DNA of 64,000 nt from Caballeronia grimmiae (GTDB lineage: Bacteria; Pseudomonadota; Gammaproteobacteria; Burkholderiales; Burkholderiaceae). Below are positions 25,308 to 34,522 of this stretch, piece after piece. A model generated the notes under the pieces. That model searched no databases and was not told the DNA's origin. It worked only from the letters and a program-made list of their open reading frames with translations. The first letter of the stretch is position 1, and each line of letters begins with the position of its first letter. The stretch is from the NCBI RefSeq assembly GCF_000698555.1, contig NZ_JFHE01000013.1, positions 1 to 64,000 on the forward strand, in the 5' to 3' direction. Position numbers and translations under genes: made by a program.

Positions 25308-26936
25308 ATGGATGACCTCAATAGATCGCTTTCTCAAACAGATGTCCCGGACGCGGCAGCATGGTTTGAAGCGATCCTCGATGCTTACGTCATCCTGGAC
25401 GAGAGCTACCGTATATGTTTTGTCAACGCCAGCTATACGCAGTTGACGGGGCATACACGCGAGGCAGTCATCGGCAAGTCGATCTACGAGATCAATCAAT
25501 ACGGAAGCGAAGCACATCGCGCCGCCCGTAACCAGTGGGTTGCGGCTGCAATCGCGGATCTGAAACCGGGCGAGACACGTTCATCGCCGCCTTTTCGCGC
25601 CGAATGGCCTTCGAACGAGGATGGCAAGCTCGCGCTTCGCTTCTGGACGATCAAGGCGAGCGTGATCGTGCCCGCCGATAGCGGGCGTTCCTACTACGCC
25701 ATTCGCGTCAGCGATGTCACCGATCGCGTGCAGCGCAGCGAGGCCGACAAGCGCGAGAAAGCGCGTTTGCGATCGCAAGCCCAGCTTCGCCAGATCATCG
25801 CTGCGGAGAAAGAAAAGCAGCTTCAGGAAAGCCGCGAGCAACTGGCCGAAGTTCTCGCTTTCGCGAAAGTAGGCGCATGGAAGCGGGACTTGATGAGCGG
25901 CGTCATTACCTGCACCACGCAAGCCAAGATCAATCTCGGACTGAAGCCGCACGAGGAGTTGACGACCGAGCGCCTGTTCGATGAACTCATCGACCCGGCC
26001 GATCGCGAGCGCGTGCGCGAGGAACTAGAGACGTCCATCGTCGCGCATCGGGATTACCGGGTGGAATATCGCGTCATATGGCCGGACGGTTCGGGCCACT
26101 GGGTCATGGTCGGTGGCCGCGCACGCTATGCAGAAGGCGGCCAGCCCACGCAGATGCTCGGCTTCGTGCTCGACATCACCGCTCGCAAGCAGCAGGAGAT
26201 CGATCAACAGCGCATCGCAGGCGATGAGCGGCTCGCACGGGAACAAAGCGACAGGAACGCGCTTGCCATGGATCACTTCCTCACGGCGGTGTCACACGAG
26301 TTGCGCTCGCCGATCAGCGTGATCCTCAACTGGGCGGAACTGCTGGAGCGCACCGACTACAAGGCCGGTTTGCCACGCGCCACCGCCACCATTCAGCGCA
26401 ACGCCAAGCAGTTGGCGCTGATGGTCGATGATCTGCTGGACAGCGGGGCAATCGTTTCCGGCAAGCTGTCTATCGAGTTCGCGCCGCTCGCGCTGGATCG
26501 GCTCGTGATGGATCTCGTCAACGATCTTCGCTTGCAGGCCGATCACAAGAAGCTGCACTTGACGAGCGCCCGGCTAGACCCGTGCACCATTCAGGGCGAT
26601 GCCGCGCGCGTCAAGCAGATCGTCTGGAATCTCGTCACCAACGCGATCAAGTTCACGGATACGGGCGTGATCGACGTATCCGTGTCGTCCGAGAACGGAC
26701 ATGCCGTACTCACCGTCAGCGATTCGGGCTGCGGTATTTCAGCCGATGCGATCGACAAGGTATTCGATCGCTTCGAGCAGTTGAAGCCGAGTTCGTCGGG
26801 GCGCGTCGGCGGCCTGGGATTGGGCTTGTGGCTCGTCAAGACGCTCGTCGAACGCCAGCATGGGCGCATCGACGTACACAGCGCGGGCATCGGGTGCGGC
26901 ACGACGTTCGTCGTGACCTTGCCGCTGAGTGATTAG
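25308..26936 (+). CDS. PAS-domain sensor histidine kinase
   Basis: A 542-residue cytoplasmic kinase. PAS1 (about 15-140) starts WFEAILDAYVILDESYRICFVN. A coiled coil follows at about 143-180. PAS2 (about 180-295) has the PAS_3-type VEYRVIWPDGSGHWV. HisKA has phospho-acceptor His in TAVSHELRSPISV, and HATPase has NLVTNAIKFT, DSGCGI and GLGLGLWLVK. There are no TM segments. The gene overlaps the converging receiver gene by 4 bases. That receiver, or the receiver of the divergent hybrid kinase, is the likely phosphotransfer partner. Confidence 0.9.
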   Translation: MDDLNRSLSQTDVPDAAAWFEAILDAYVILDESYRICFVNASYTQLTGHTREAVIGKSIYEINQYGSEAHRAARNQWVAAAIADLKPGETRSSPPFRAEWPSNEDGKLALRFWTIKASVIVPADSGRSYYAIRVSDVTDRVQRSEADKREKARLRSQAQLRQIIAAEKEKQLQESREQLAEVLAFAKVGAWKRDLMSGVITCTTQAKINLGLKPHEELTTERLFDELIDPADRERVREELETSIVAHRDYRVEYRVIWPDGSGHWVMVGGRARYAEGGQPTQMLGFVLDITARKQQEIDQQRIAGDERLAREQSDRNALAMDHFLTAVSHELRSPISVILNWAELLERTDYKAGLPRATATIQRNAKQLALMVDDLLDSGAIVSGKLSIEFAPLALDRLVMDLVNDLRLQADHKKLHLTSARLDPCTIQGDAARVKQIVWNLVTNAIKFTDTGVIDVSVSSENGHAVLTVSDSGCGISADAIDKVFDRFEQLKPSSSGRVGGLGLGLWLVKTLVERQHGRIDVHSAGIGCGTTFVVTLPLSD

Positions 26937-27421
26937 GCGTCGTCGCTCGCGGGCCGCGTCGCGGACGTAGTGCCTGGCTGCCGTGCGCGATGCTTGTTCA
27001 ACACAAGCCAGAACGCGCCGATGTCCTTGATGGCGTCCATGAAATCCGTGAACTCGACCGGCTTCACGACATACGCATTCACGCCAAGATCGTAACTCGT
27101 CAGAAGATCGGTTTCCTGTCTGGATGACGTAAGCATCACGATCGGGATGTGCTGCAACTGCGCGTCTGCGCGCACGGCGGCAAGCACGTCGTGACCATCG
27201 AGCCTCGGCAGTTTCTTGTCGAGCAGAATGACGGCCGGATGCACGTCGGGGCGGCCGCTCCACTTCTTTTCGCAACGCAGATATTCGAGCGCCTCTACAC
27301 CGTCGCGGACGACATCGACGGGATTTTCCAGGCCTGCCCTTTGTAGCGAGAGAAGCGTCAACTCGATGTCGTTCTCACTGTCTTCGACAAGCAAGACCGC
27401 TTTCAACTCTTCCCCCGCCAT
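26933..27421 (-). CDS. Single-domain response regulator (CheY/Rcp1-like)
   Basis: A 162-residue receiver with no output domain. The acidic pocket is LLVEDSENDIE, the phospho-acceptor Asp is in VILLDKKLPRLDG, followed by MLTSS and the conserved Lys in VVKPVEF. The GVEALEYLR and long beta3 loop resemble Rcp1-type receivers that pair with phytochrome and PAS kinases. Its 3' end overlaps that of the PAS kinase by 4 bases in convergent orientation. Confidence 0.9.
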   Translation of the reverse strand: MAGEELKAVLLVEDSENDIELTLLSLQRAGLENPVDVVRDGVEALEYLRCEKKWSGRPDVHPAVILLDKKLPRLDGHDVLAAVRADAQLQHIPIVMLTSSRQETDLLTSYDLGVNAYVVKPVEFTDFMDAIKDIGAFWLVLNKHRARQPGTTSATRPASDDA

Positions 27422-27777
27422 TCAACTTCTCCCTTTCTCTGGTCTTTGCTGATTCAGCTATGTGTGCGCTTCTGCCGTGTTTGCCGAACGCTCCGGCTGC
27501 GATGGCTGAATTGTAGCTCCCGTGATGTATCTGCCGCAGCGCGGCGCTAAGCAGCAAGAAACGGGCCGCGAATGGGCCGCGAGATGACCGAATCAAGCCC
27601 GGACGATTGCTTGCCACCCCCGGCCTGAAAAGCATTCAACAATAAATCGTTTGTTACGCGAGTGCATGCCGGCTTCTAATGACTCGCTTTCTCTATCGAC
27701 AATCCGGCAGCGTTGCTTCGCAAAAGCATTCGCAGACCGGCGCATCGAGTCCGAACGATCGCTGAATTCAAACCGAC
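27422..27777. other. Intergenic region upstream of the sulfonate-type ABC operon
   Basis: 356 bases between divergent genes. It must contain the promoters of the receiver gene and the transporter operon. No clear sigma-70 or sigma-54 promoter, operator or hairpin is visible to me. Confidence 0.4.
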
Positions 27778-28617
27778 ATGGCCGACCTGACTTCCTCGCG
27801 CAACACCTATGCGTCGACGCCGCCTCCTCGCATGGGCGTTTCGAAGCACGTGCTCTATCGATGGCTATCTTGGACGGTTCCCGCGATCGTCGTGCTGCTA
27901 TGGGAAGCCGCCGCCCGGCTCGGACTGATCGCGCCGCAAGTGCTTCCCGCACCGAGCAGCGTCTTCGCGACCGCCGCGAACATGACGCAAAACGGCGAGC
28001 TATTCATTCATCTCGGCGTCTCGCTGTTGCGGGCTGCAGGAGGCTTCATCATCGGCGGAAGCATCGGGCTGGCGCTGGGCGTCCTCGTCGGCTTCTCGCC
28101 GTTTGCGCAGGCGCTGCTCGACCGCCCCATCCAGATGATCCGCGCCGTTCCTTTTCTCGCGATGCTTCCGCTCGTCATCGTGTGGTTCGGCGTCGGCGAA
28201 GTCGCGAAGATTTTTCTCGTTGCGCTCGCGGTCCTCTTTCCCATCTACATCAACACGATGCTGGGCATCCGGCAGATCGATCCGAAGCTGATGGAACTTG
28301 CCCGCGTGATCGGCATGAGCCGGGCCGGCGTCGTGCGGCGAATCGTCATTCCCGGCGCCATGCCCTCGATTCTCACCGGCGTGCGCTATGCGCTCGCACA
28401 TGCGTGGCTCGCGCTGGTCATCGCCGAGACGCTGGCGACAACGCGAGGCATCGGCTTTCTCGCGATGGACGCGCGTGAGTTCCTCAACACCAACGTCATC
28501 CTGCTCACCATCATCATTTACGCGATCATCGGCGTCGTCGCGGACGCACTCGTTCGCATGCTCGAAAGCCGCTTGCTCTCCTGGCACGCGAACTACGACA
28601 AAGGAGCGCGCAAGTGA
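27778..28617 (+). CDS. ABC transporter permease, sulfonate/nitrate/taurine (SsuC) type
   Basis: A 279-residue inner-membrane permease with about six TM segments. The cytoplasmic EAA-like loop (ELARVIGMSRAGVVRRIVIPGAMPS) contacts the ATPase. The C-terminus GFLAMDAREFLNTNVI is typical of SsuC/TauC. It is the first gene of an operon with an ATPase (4-base overlap) and a periplasmic binding protein. Confidence 0.88.
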   Translation: MADLTSSRNTYASTPPPRMGVSKHVLYRWLSWTVPAIVVLLWEAAARLGLIAPQVLPAPSSVFATAANMTQNGELFIHLGVSLLRAAGGFIIGGSIGLALGVLVGFSPFAQALLDRPIQMIRAVPFLAMLPLVIVWFGVGEVAKIFLVALAVLFPIYINTMLGIRQIDPKLMELARVIGMSRAGVVRRIVIPGAMPSILTGVRYALAHAWLALVIAETLATTRGIGFLAMDAREFLNTNVILLTIIIYAIIGVVADALVRMLESRLLSWHANYDKGARK

Positions 28618-29348
28618 CGCAAAGCATCGAACCTACCGCGACGGCGGCACGGACCCGCGACCGCATCGAGCCATCGGCGCTCGCCGTGTCCGTGCGCGGG
28701 CTGCAACGGCGCTATGGCAGCCGCATCGTTATCGATTCGCTCGACCTCGATATCCGCAAAGGGGAGTTCGTCGCGCTGCTGGGCGAGAGCGGTTGCGGAA
28801 AGACCACGCTGCTGCGCGCGCTCGCACGGCTCGATACGCCCGACGCGGGCAAGATCCACGCGCCCGAGCGGCCTTCCGTCGTGTTTCAGGAGCCGCGCCT
28901 GCTGCCGTGGGCGACGTTGTGGGAGAACGTGGCGCTCGGTCACGAACACACGATTGGCCGTGACGGCGCGGCCCGTGCGCTCGCCGAAGTCGGGCTCGCC
29001 GGCCGCGAGGACGACTGGCCGCGCAATCTGTCGGGCGGTCAGGCGCAGCGCGTGGCGCTCGCGCGGGCGCTCATCCACGACCCCGCGTTATTGCTGCTCG
29101 ACGAACCCTTCGCCGCACTCGATGCGCTCACGCGCATCAAGATGCATGGGCTCGTGAAAGAACTCGTCGCGCTTCATCAGCCGGGTGTGCTGATCGTCAC
29201 GCACGATGTCGACGAAGCACTCGCCCTCGCCGACCGCATCCTCGTCATGCGCGCCGGACGCATCGCGGCGTCGTTCGACACCGAAGACTACGCGCCTCTC
29301 GCGCTGCGGCCCACGCTGCTCGCGGAACTGGGCGTGCAACGTCACTGA
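28614..29348 (+). CDS. ABC transporter ATPase, sulfonate (SsuB) type
   Basis: A 244-residue protein. It starts at a GTG that overlaps the permease stop (GTGA), with AGGAG 7 bases upstream, so translation is coupled. Walker A is GESGCGKTT, the Q-loop lies in VVFQEPRLLPW, the signature is LSGGQAQR, Walker B is LLLLDEPFAALD and the switch His is in VTHDVDEAL. It powers uptake of an organosulfur compound, judging from the monooxygenase genes downstream. Confidence 0.92.
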   Translation: MTQSIEPTATAARTRDRIEPSALAVSVRGLQRRYGSRIVIDSLDLDIRKGEFVALLGESGCGKTTLLRALARLDTPDAGKIHAPERPSVVFQEPRLLPWATLWENVALGHEHTIGRDGAARALAEVGLAGREDDWPRNLSGGQAQRVALARALIHDPALLLLDEPFAALDALTRIKMHGLVKELVALHQPGVLIVTHDVDEALALADRILVMRAGRIAASFDTEDYAPLALRPTLLAELGVQRH

Positions 29349-29382
29349 CCGATTTCCCATAAGACCAGAAGGACCCGAAAGG

Positions 29383-30387
29383 ATGAACGATTCTTCAATG
29401 ACCCGCCGCCAGTTATTGCGCGCGGCGGGTGGCTTGCTGGCCGGCGCGGCCGCCAGCAGTTTTTTCCCGGCGTACGCGGCCGAGCCGCGCAAGCTCACGC
29501 GCAACACCGATACCGTGCGTATCGGCTGGGGTTATGGCAGCCTGCCGGACATCGCCAAACAACGCGGCGTATTCGAGAAAACGCTCGCGGCTAAAGGCAT
29601 CAAGGTCGAATGGGTCGGCCCGTTCCCGAACCACGCACCCTCGATTCAGGCCGTGGTCGGCGGCAGCGCCGACTTCGGCTTCTGGGGATCGACGACGCCC
29701 GCGCTTGCCGCCATGCTCGCCGGTTCGCCCATCGTTTTCAACGCATTCGATATCTACTCGCCGCGCTCGACGGCCATCATCGCGAAGAAGTCGAGCGGCA
29801 TTAATAGCGTCGCCGATCTGGCGGGCCGCAAGGTCGCCGTCAACCGCTCGGGCCTCGGCGAATTTCTGCTGATCGCGGCGCTGGAAAAGCATCGCATCGA
29901 CCGGGACAAGGTGCAGTTCGTCTACCTCAATCCGCCCGATGCCGCGCCTGCATTTGCACAAGGCAAGGTCGACGCGTGGTCGATGTGGTCGCCGGGCGTC
30001 GACATCTCGCGCTTCTCCAACGATGCGAAGGACATCTTCAACGAAGGCCGCGATCTGGAGTTTCTCATCGACTACAGCTCGCTCGTGTCGCGTCGTAAGT
30101 TCACCGAAGAGAATTCGGAGCTGGTCCGAGCGGTGATCGACGCCTATTACGTCGAAGGCGCATGGCAGTCCGCGCATTCCGCCGACGCCGAATTGCTCGT
30201 GCAGCGCGAGGGCAAGTATCCGGATCAAGTTCGTGAGTATCTGACGAGCCTCAAGCGCGTCAATCAGTTTCACGAGCCCGACGACGCCGCTTTCATCGCG
30301 CAGTTTCAGCGCGCCGCCGACTGGCTCGCAGAACGCAAGATCATCAATTCGCGCATCCGGGTCGCGGACTACAGCATCAAAGTGTGA
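29383..30387 (+). CDS. Periplasmic aliphatic-sulfonate-type binding protein (SsuA family)
   Basis: A 334-residue protein. The N-terminus MTRRQLLRAAGGLLAGAAAS has a twin-arginine pattern, so export by Tat is likely. The ATG at 29383 is annotated; one at 29398 would keep the signal. The mature part has VRIGWGYGSLPDIAKQRGVFE and GSADFGFWGSTTPA, the NMT1/SsuA ligand-binding pattern. It works with the two ABC genes just upstream. The ligand may be a sulfonate or sulfone. Confidence 0.88.
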   Translation: MNDSSMTRRQLLRAAGGLLAGAAASSFFPAYAAEPRKLTRNTDTVRIGWGYGSLPDIAKQRGVFEKTLAAKGIKVEWVGPFPNHAPSIQAVVGGSADFGFWGSTTPALAAMLAGSPIVFNAFDIYSPRSTAIIAKKSSGINSVADLAGRKVAVNRSGLGEFLLIAALEKHRIDRDKVQFVYLNPPDAAPAFAQGKVDAWSMWSPGVDISRFSNDAKDIFNEGRDLEFLIDYSSLVSRRKFTEENSELVRAVIDAYYVEGAWQSAHSADAELLVQREGKYPDQVREYLTSLKRVNQFHEPDDAAFIAQFQRAADWLAERKIINSRIRVADYSIKV

Positions 30388-30406
30388 TGCGAGGAGACCA
30401 ACGATC

Positions 30407-31642
30407 ATGACCGAACGCACGCACTTCGCGGGGCCGAAGCTCGTGTCCGCCGTGTCGGCAACGCTCGGCTTCGCACAAGTCATCGACGATATCGCCGCGA
30501 CGGCCGCCGAACGTGAACGCGCGCATCGTCTGCCGCATGAGGAGATCGCCAGGCTCAAGGCGCTCGGCTTCGGCGCGCTGCGTCTTTCGTCCGATACCGG
30601 CGGCCACGGCGCATCGCTGCGCGACATGTTCGCCGTCGCGCGTGATGTCGCCGCGGCGGACTCCAACATCGCGCATGCGTTTCGCAATCATCTGTGGCAG
30701 GTCGAAGCCGCGCTACGACGCCGCGATCATCCGTTCCATGCGCGCGTGCTGGAACTGACCGGACAGCGCAAGACACTTGGACTGAGTTTCGTCGACAGCG
30801 ACGTGACGGCGGCCGGCGCGCGACCGACGAAGGTCTTGAGCAGGCTCGAATGGGACGCATCGCGCGATGTCTATGTCGGCTCCGGCGACAAGGTCTATGC
30901 GACGGGCAATCTCTATAACGATGCGTTCATCGGCGTGGCAGTGGAAAGCCGCGCGGGCCGAACGGTGCAATACGTGCTGGAACGCGGCCCCGGCGTCAGC
31001 GACGACGATGACTGGCAAGGCTTCGGTCAACGACTGACAGGCTCGGGAACCGCGCGCTTTCGCGATGTGACGATTCCCGCCGCGCATCTCTATCCGGCCG
31101 ATCCGCCGAAGTCCGACGAAGCCGCGCCCTGGGGATTCACTTTCCATCAGGTGTATCTCACCAACTGCATTGCGGGCATCGTGCGTCGCGTGGCGCTGGA
31201 CGCGGTCGATGTATTGCGCACGCGGGGACGCAACTTCTATCACGGCGAAGCGGCGCATCCCACGGACGAACCGGTTCTGCAATCGCTACTTGGCCGCATT
31301 CGCGCCTATGCAGCGAGCGTCGAGGCGACTGCGGACCGCGCGGTCGATGCGCTACAGCGCGCATGGGACGCTCACGGTACGCCCGATGATTACGACGCGA
31401 CGCTTGCCGCCACGCTCGCGGCATCGGAAGCGAAGGTCGTCATCGACGATCTCGCGCCGCAGATTGCAAGCTGGCTGATCGATCTCGGCTCGGGCTCGGT
31501 CGTGTCGCGCATCGGTGCGCTGGACCGGCACTGGCGCAATATCAAGGTGATCGCGTCGCACAACCCGAGGCTTTACAAGGAACGCCTGCTCGGGCAGAAC
31601 CTGCTGACCGGGCAATTGCCGCCTACGGGCGCGTTCTTTTGA
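30407..31642 (+). CDS. Acyl-CoA-dehydrogenase-fold flavin monooxygenase (SfnB/DszC type)
   Basis: A 411-residue protein of the DszC/SfnB branch of the acyl-CoA dehydrogenase fold. LRLSSDTGGHGASLRDMFAVARDVAAADSNIAHAF is the family N-terminal pattern, and the C-terminus has RIGALDRHWRNIKVIASHNP. These enzymes use reduced flavin and oxygen to oxidise organosulfur compounds, not acyl-CoA. It is 19 bases downstream of the binding-protein gene, in the same operon. Confidence 0.85.
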   Translation: MTERTHFAGPKLVSAVSATLGFAQVIDDIAATAAERERAHRLPHEEIARLKALGFGALRLSSDTGGHGASLRDMFAVARDVAAADSNIAHAFRNHLWQVEAALRRRDHPFHARVLELTGQRKTLGLSFVDSDVTAAGARPTKVLSRLEWDASRDVYVGSGDKVYATGNLYNDAFIGVAVESRAGRTVQYVLERGPGVSDDDDWQGFGQRLTGSGTARFRDVTIPAAHLYPADPPKSDEAAPWGFTFHQVYLTNCIAGIVRRVALDAVDVLRTRGRNFYHGEAAHPTDEPVLQSLLGRIRAYAASVEATADRAVDALQRAWDAHGTPDDYDATLAATLAASEAKVVIDDLAPQIASWLIDLGSGSVVSRIGALDRHWRNIKVIASHNPRLYKERLLGQNLLTGQLPPTGAFF

Positions 31643-31687
31643 CGATGAGACGCCCCTCTGCTGAACCATAGCGGAGGCGCGTCGCAA

Positions 31688-32746
31688 TCACGCGTTCAAC
31701 AGGCGGCGCACGCGCGGCATGACTTCATGCGCGAAGCGGGCCATGTCGGCCTCGAATGGCTGGAATTGCAGCATGAACAGTTCGATGCCCGCGCGATGGA
31801 AGTCGACGATGCGCCGCGCGACGGTATCGTAATCGCCGACGAGATCGGCAGCCGTGCCGCCGTTCGATCCGACGCGCGCCGATCGTGCGAACGTTTTATG
31901 CATCACCGCGTTCGGATCGGTATTGGCCTTTTGGCGCTCGCGCAGCGGCTTGTCCAGTTCCGCGAGCGCAAAGAGATGCTGAAGATGAGCCTGTGCCTCC
32001 TCTTCCGTGTCCCGCGCGATCACGAATGCCGATAGCCCGAAGCGCAACGGCTCACGCCCGTCCGGACGCTTGCGTGCGGATACATCGGCGATGAGGCTCG
32101 CTACATCATCGTGTGGCTGGCCGTTGATGAACCACACGTCGCCATGCGCCGCCACGAGGGAACGCGCGGGCTCCGATTCGCCGCCGACATAAATGCGTGG
32201 ACGCGCACGAAACGGGTCCGCCGGGCGCAACTGATAATCGTCGATACGGAAGTTGTCTCCGCGATGCTTCACGGCTTCGCCGCGCAACAGGGCATCGACA
32301 ACCGCGATCCACTCGCGGCCATAGGCATAGCGTTCATCGTGCTCGGCGAAGCCGATACCAGCGCGTTCCAGCTCCGGCCGGTTCCACGCATTGACGAGGT
32401 TGATCGCGAAGCGGCCGCCGCTGATGTGCTCGATCTGCTGCGCCATCTTCGCCAGCACCACGGGGTGATAGAGATAAGGTTTGATGGCCGCGATGATTTC
32501 GATACGCGACGTGAGCGCCGCGAGCGCCGCCGATGCGGTCCACGCTTCGAGCTGATCGAGCGAGGGGTCGTGCGGATTGATCGTGTGTTGCGCGACGAGC
32601 ACCGAGTCGTAACCGAGGCGCTCGGCTTCGAGCACGAGCGCCTTGTTGCGCGCCCAGGATGCGTCGTAAGGTTCCTCGGGATCTTGCAGCGCCGCACGGC
32701 TGCCATGCACAAGCGCCCAGACACCGAAGCGGAGAGAATTGGACAT
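31688..32746 (-). CDS. LLM-class FMNH2-dependent monooxygenase (SsuD-like)
   Basis: A 352-residue bacterial-luciferase-fold enzyme. EAERLGYDSVLVAQHT, IIAAIKPYLYHPVVLAKMAQQIEHISGGRFAINLVNAWN and RIYVGGESEPARSL are the expected TIM-barrel elements of alkanesulfonate/dimethylsulfone monooxygenases. It should release sulfite from a C-S bond using FMNH2 supplied by a separate reductase; no reductase gene is in the window. It is convergent with the upstream SfnB-like gene, 45 bases away. Confidence 0.88.
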   Translation of the reverse strand: MSNSLRFGVWALVHGSRAALQDPEEPYDASWARNKALVLEAERLGYDSVLVAQHTINPHDPSLDQLEAWTASAALAALTSRIEIIAAIKPYLYHPVVLAKMAQQIEHISGGRFAINLVNAWNRPELERAGIGFAEHDERYAYGREWIAVVDALLRGEAVKHRGDNFRIDDYQLRPADPFRARPRIYVGGESEPARSLVAAHGDVWFINGQPHDDVASLIADVSARKRPDGREPLRFGLSAFVIARDTEEEAQAHLQHLFALAELDKPLRERQKANTDPNAVMHKTFARSARVGSNGGTAADLVGDYDTVARRIVDFHRAGIELFMLQFQPFEADMARFAHEVMPRVRRLLNA

Positions 32747-33325
32747 CGCTTGATTGAACCGGAGGACGAGTTGGAAAGAAGCACATGCTAACGTCAGCCG
32801 CGCTTCGTTCCATCCAATTTCTAACGATAACCAATTGAGGTTTGAGCATTAGGCGATAGCGCAGACTCTTGTGCCTCACCGCGTATGAAGTCATGCAAGC
32901 AACTGGTTCTTTCAGCCGATGCGAGCGCGGCGTTACGGTGCAACGTCTGCTTCGAACTCACGGGCACGGTCGCGCCTTAAAGACGCGCGGCATTCATAAG
33001 ACCTCGTGCGAACAAGGCACGCTGCGAGAGAAGCCCTTTGGCGAAGGTGCGCGGCCCGGTTCACGTCATACCGGCACGGCTTTCTTTTGGGAGCTTCGAA
33101 ACCGCTTCAACGTATTGGCTGGGAAATAAAAACGCACTGAGCGGAATCTGCGGCTCGCGCGGACTAACGTGGCGACCCCGCGTCCACTTAAAACAGCGGC
33201 GATTCCCCATGAGATTCCGCTATCAATCTATGGATTTCGGCGTGCGCGTCTTATACCCTTGCAGTCACGCACCGCGTGCCCCGCACACGACGCCGGATGA
33301 CCCATCAAGATCAGGAGGTACCGCA
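32747..33325. other. Intergenic region between divergent organosulfur oxygenases
   Basis: 579 bases. A short repeat of CCAATT occurs about 60 bases upstream of the LLM gene. No sigma-54 TGGCA-N7-TGC element, hairpin or convincing gene is seen. A long upstream frame extension of the next gene (from 33038) lacks a ribosome site and is not taken as coding. Confidence 0.45.
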
Positions 33326-34501
33326 ATGAGCCGCACCGAGAACGCCCCGTGGACCGAGCCGCTCGACGCGCTTTTGCGCGAATGGGCTCAAACCGCCGCC
33401 GCGCGCGACAAATCCGGCGGCACCGCGTTTCACGAGCGGGACCTGCTGCGCAAGAGCGGCCTGCTTCGCCTGTCGATTCCGGCGCAATACGGCGGCGACG
33501 GCGCTTTATGGTCGACGACGCTCGATATCGTGAGGCGCATGGCGCAAGTCGACAGTTCGCTCGCGCATCTGTTCGCGTTTCATCATCTGCAACTCGCGAC
33601 GATCCGCCTCTTCGGCCGCGATACGCAGATTCGCCACTGGCTGTCCGAGACGGTAAATCAGGGCTGGTTCTGGGGCAATGCGCTCAATCCGCTCGACAAG
33701 AGCACGCGTGCGCTTCCCGGTGAAACGAACGGCTATCTCTTCGATGGCCGCAAGAGCTTTTGTTCCGGCGCCCGCGACTCCGATCAACTGCTCGCCTCCG
33801 CATTCGACAGCGACGGCAAGCTGCTCATCGGCGTGACGCCGACGAATCGCGCGGGCATCACCGTGCTCGACGACTGGGACAACATGGGCCAGCGTCAGAC
33901 CGACAGCGGCACGGTGATCTTCGAGCGCGTCGGCATCGCGCCGGATGAATTGCTGAACGATCCCGGCCCGCTGTCGAGTCCGTTCGCGTGCCTGAGACCG
34001 CTGCTCGCACAGGCGATTCTGAGCCACATTTACGTGGGCATCGGCGAAGGCGCATTGCAGGCGGCGCGCGAAGCGACGCTCGCGCAGGCGCGGCCGTGGA
34101 TCGCGTCGCAGGCGGAGCGGCCCTCGGAAGATCCGTATGTGATTGCGCATTACGGCGACTTCTGGGTCGCGCTGGAGGGCGCCCGGCTGCTCGCCGAACG
34201 CGCGATGCAAGCGTTCGACGAGGCATGGCAACGCGGTCTTGCGCTGACGGAGAGCGAACGCGGCGAAGTGGCCATTGCAGTGGCGACGTCGAAGGTCGCG
34301 GCGGCGCGTGCGGGGCTGGAAGTCGCGAGCCGCATGTTCGATGTGACCGGGGCGCGTTCGACCACGGCGGCGCTGCGTCTCGATCGCTTCTGGCGCAACG
34401 TGCGCGTGCATACGCTGCATGATCCGATCGACTACAAGGTTCGCGAACTGGGCGACTGGGCGCTCAACGGGCGAGCGCCGAAGCCGTCGTTTTATTCGTG
34501 A
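33326..34501 (+). CDS. Second acyl-CoA-dehydrogenase-fold monooxygenase (SfnB/DszC type)
   Basis: A 391-residue protein. The ATG at 33326 follows a strong AGGAGGT at 33313-33319. RLSIPAQYGGDGALWSTTLDIVRRMAQVDSSLAHLFAFHH and FDGRKSFCSGARDSDQLL are typical of the DszC-like branch. The C-terminus has RLDRFWRNVRVHTLHDP. It is a distant paralogue of the gene at 30407 with the same inferred chemistry. It is convergent with benE. Confidence 0.87.
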   Translation: MSRTENAPWTEPLDALLREWAQTAAARDKSGGTAFHERDLLRKSGLLRLSIPAQYGGDGALWSTTLDIVRRMAQVDSSLAHLFAFHHLQLATIRLFGRDTQIRHWLSETVNQGWFWGNALNPLDKSTRALPGETNGYLFDGRKSFCSGARDSDQLLASAFDSDGKLLIGVTPTNRAGITVLDDWDNMGQRQTDSGTVIFERVGIAPDELLNDPGPLSSPFACLRPLLAQAILSHIYVGIGEGALQAAREATLAQARPWIASQAERPSEDPYVIAHYGDFWVALEGARLLAERAMQAFDEAWQRGLALTESERGEVAIAVATSKVAAARAGLEVASRMFDVTGARSTTAALRLDRFWRNVRVHTLHDPIDYKVRELGDWALNGRAPKPSFYS

Positions 34502-34522
34502 GGATTCGGCGGCTAACGTTCA

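Noticed and set aside
33038..33325. N-terminal extension of the second SfnB-like gene
   Set aside because: The ATG at 33326 has a perfect AGGAGGT. The extension has no homology to the family.
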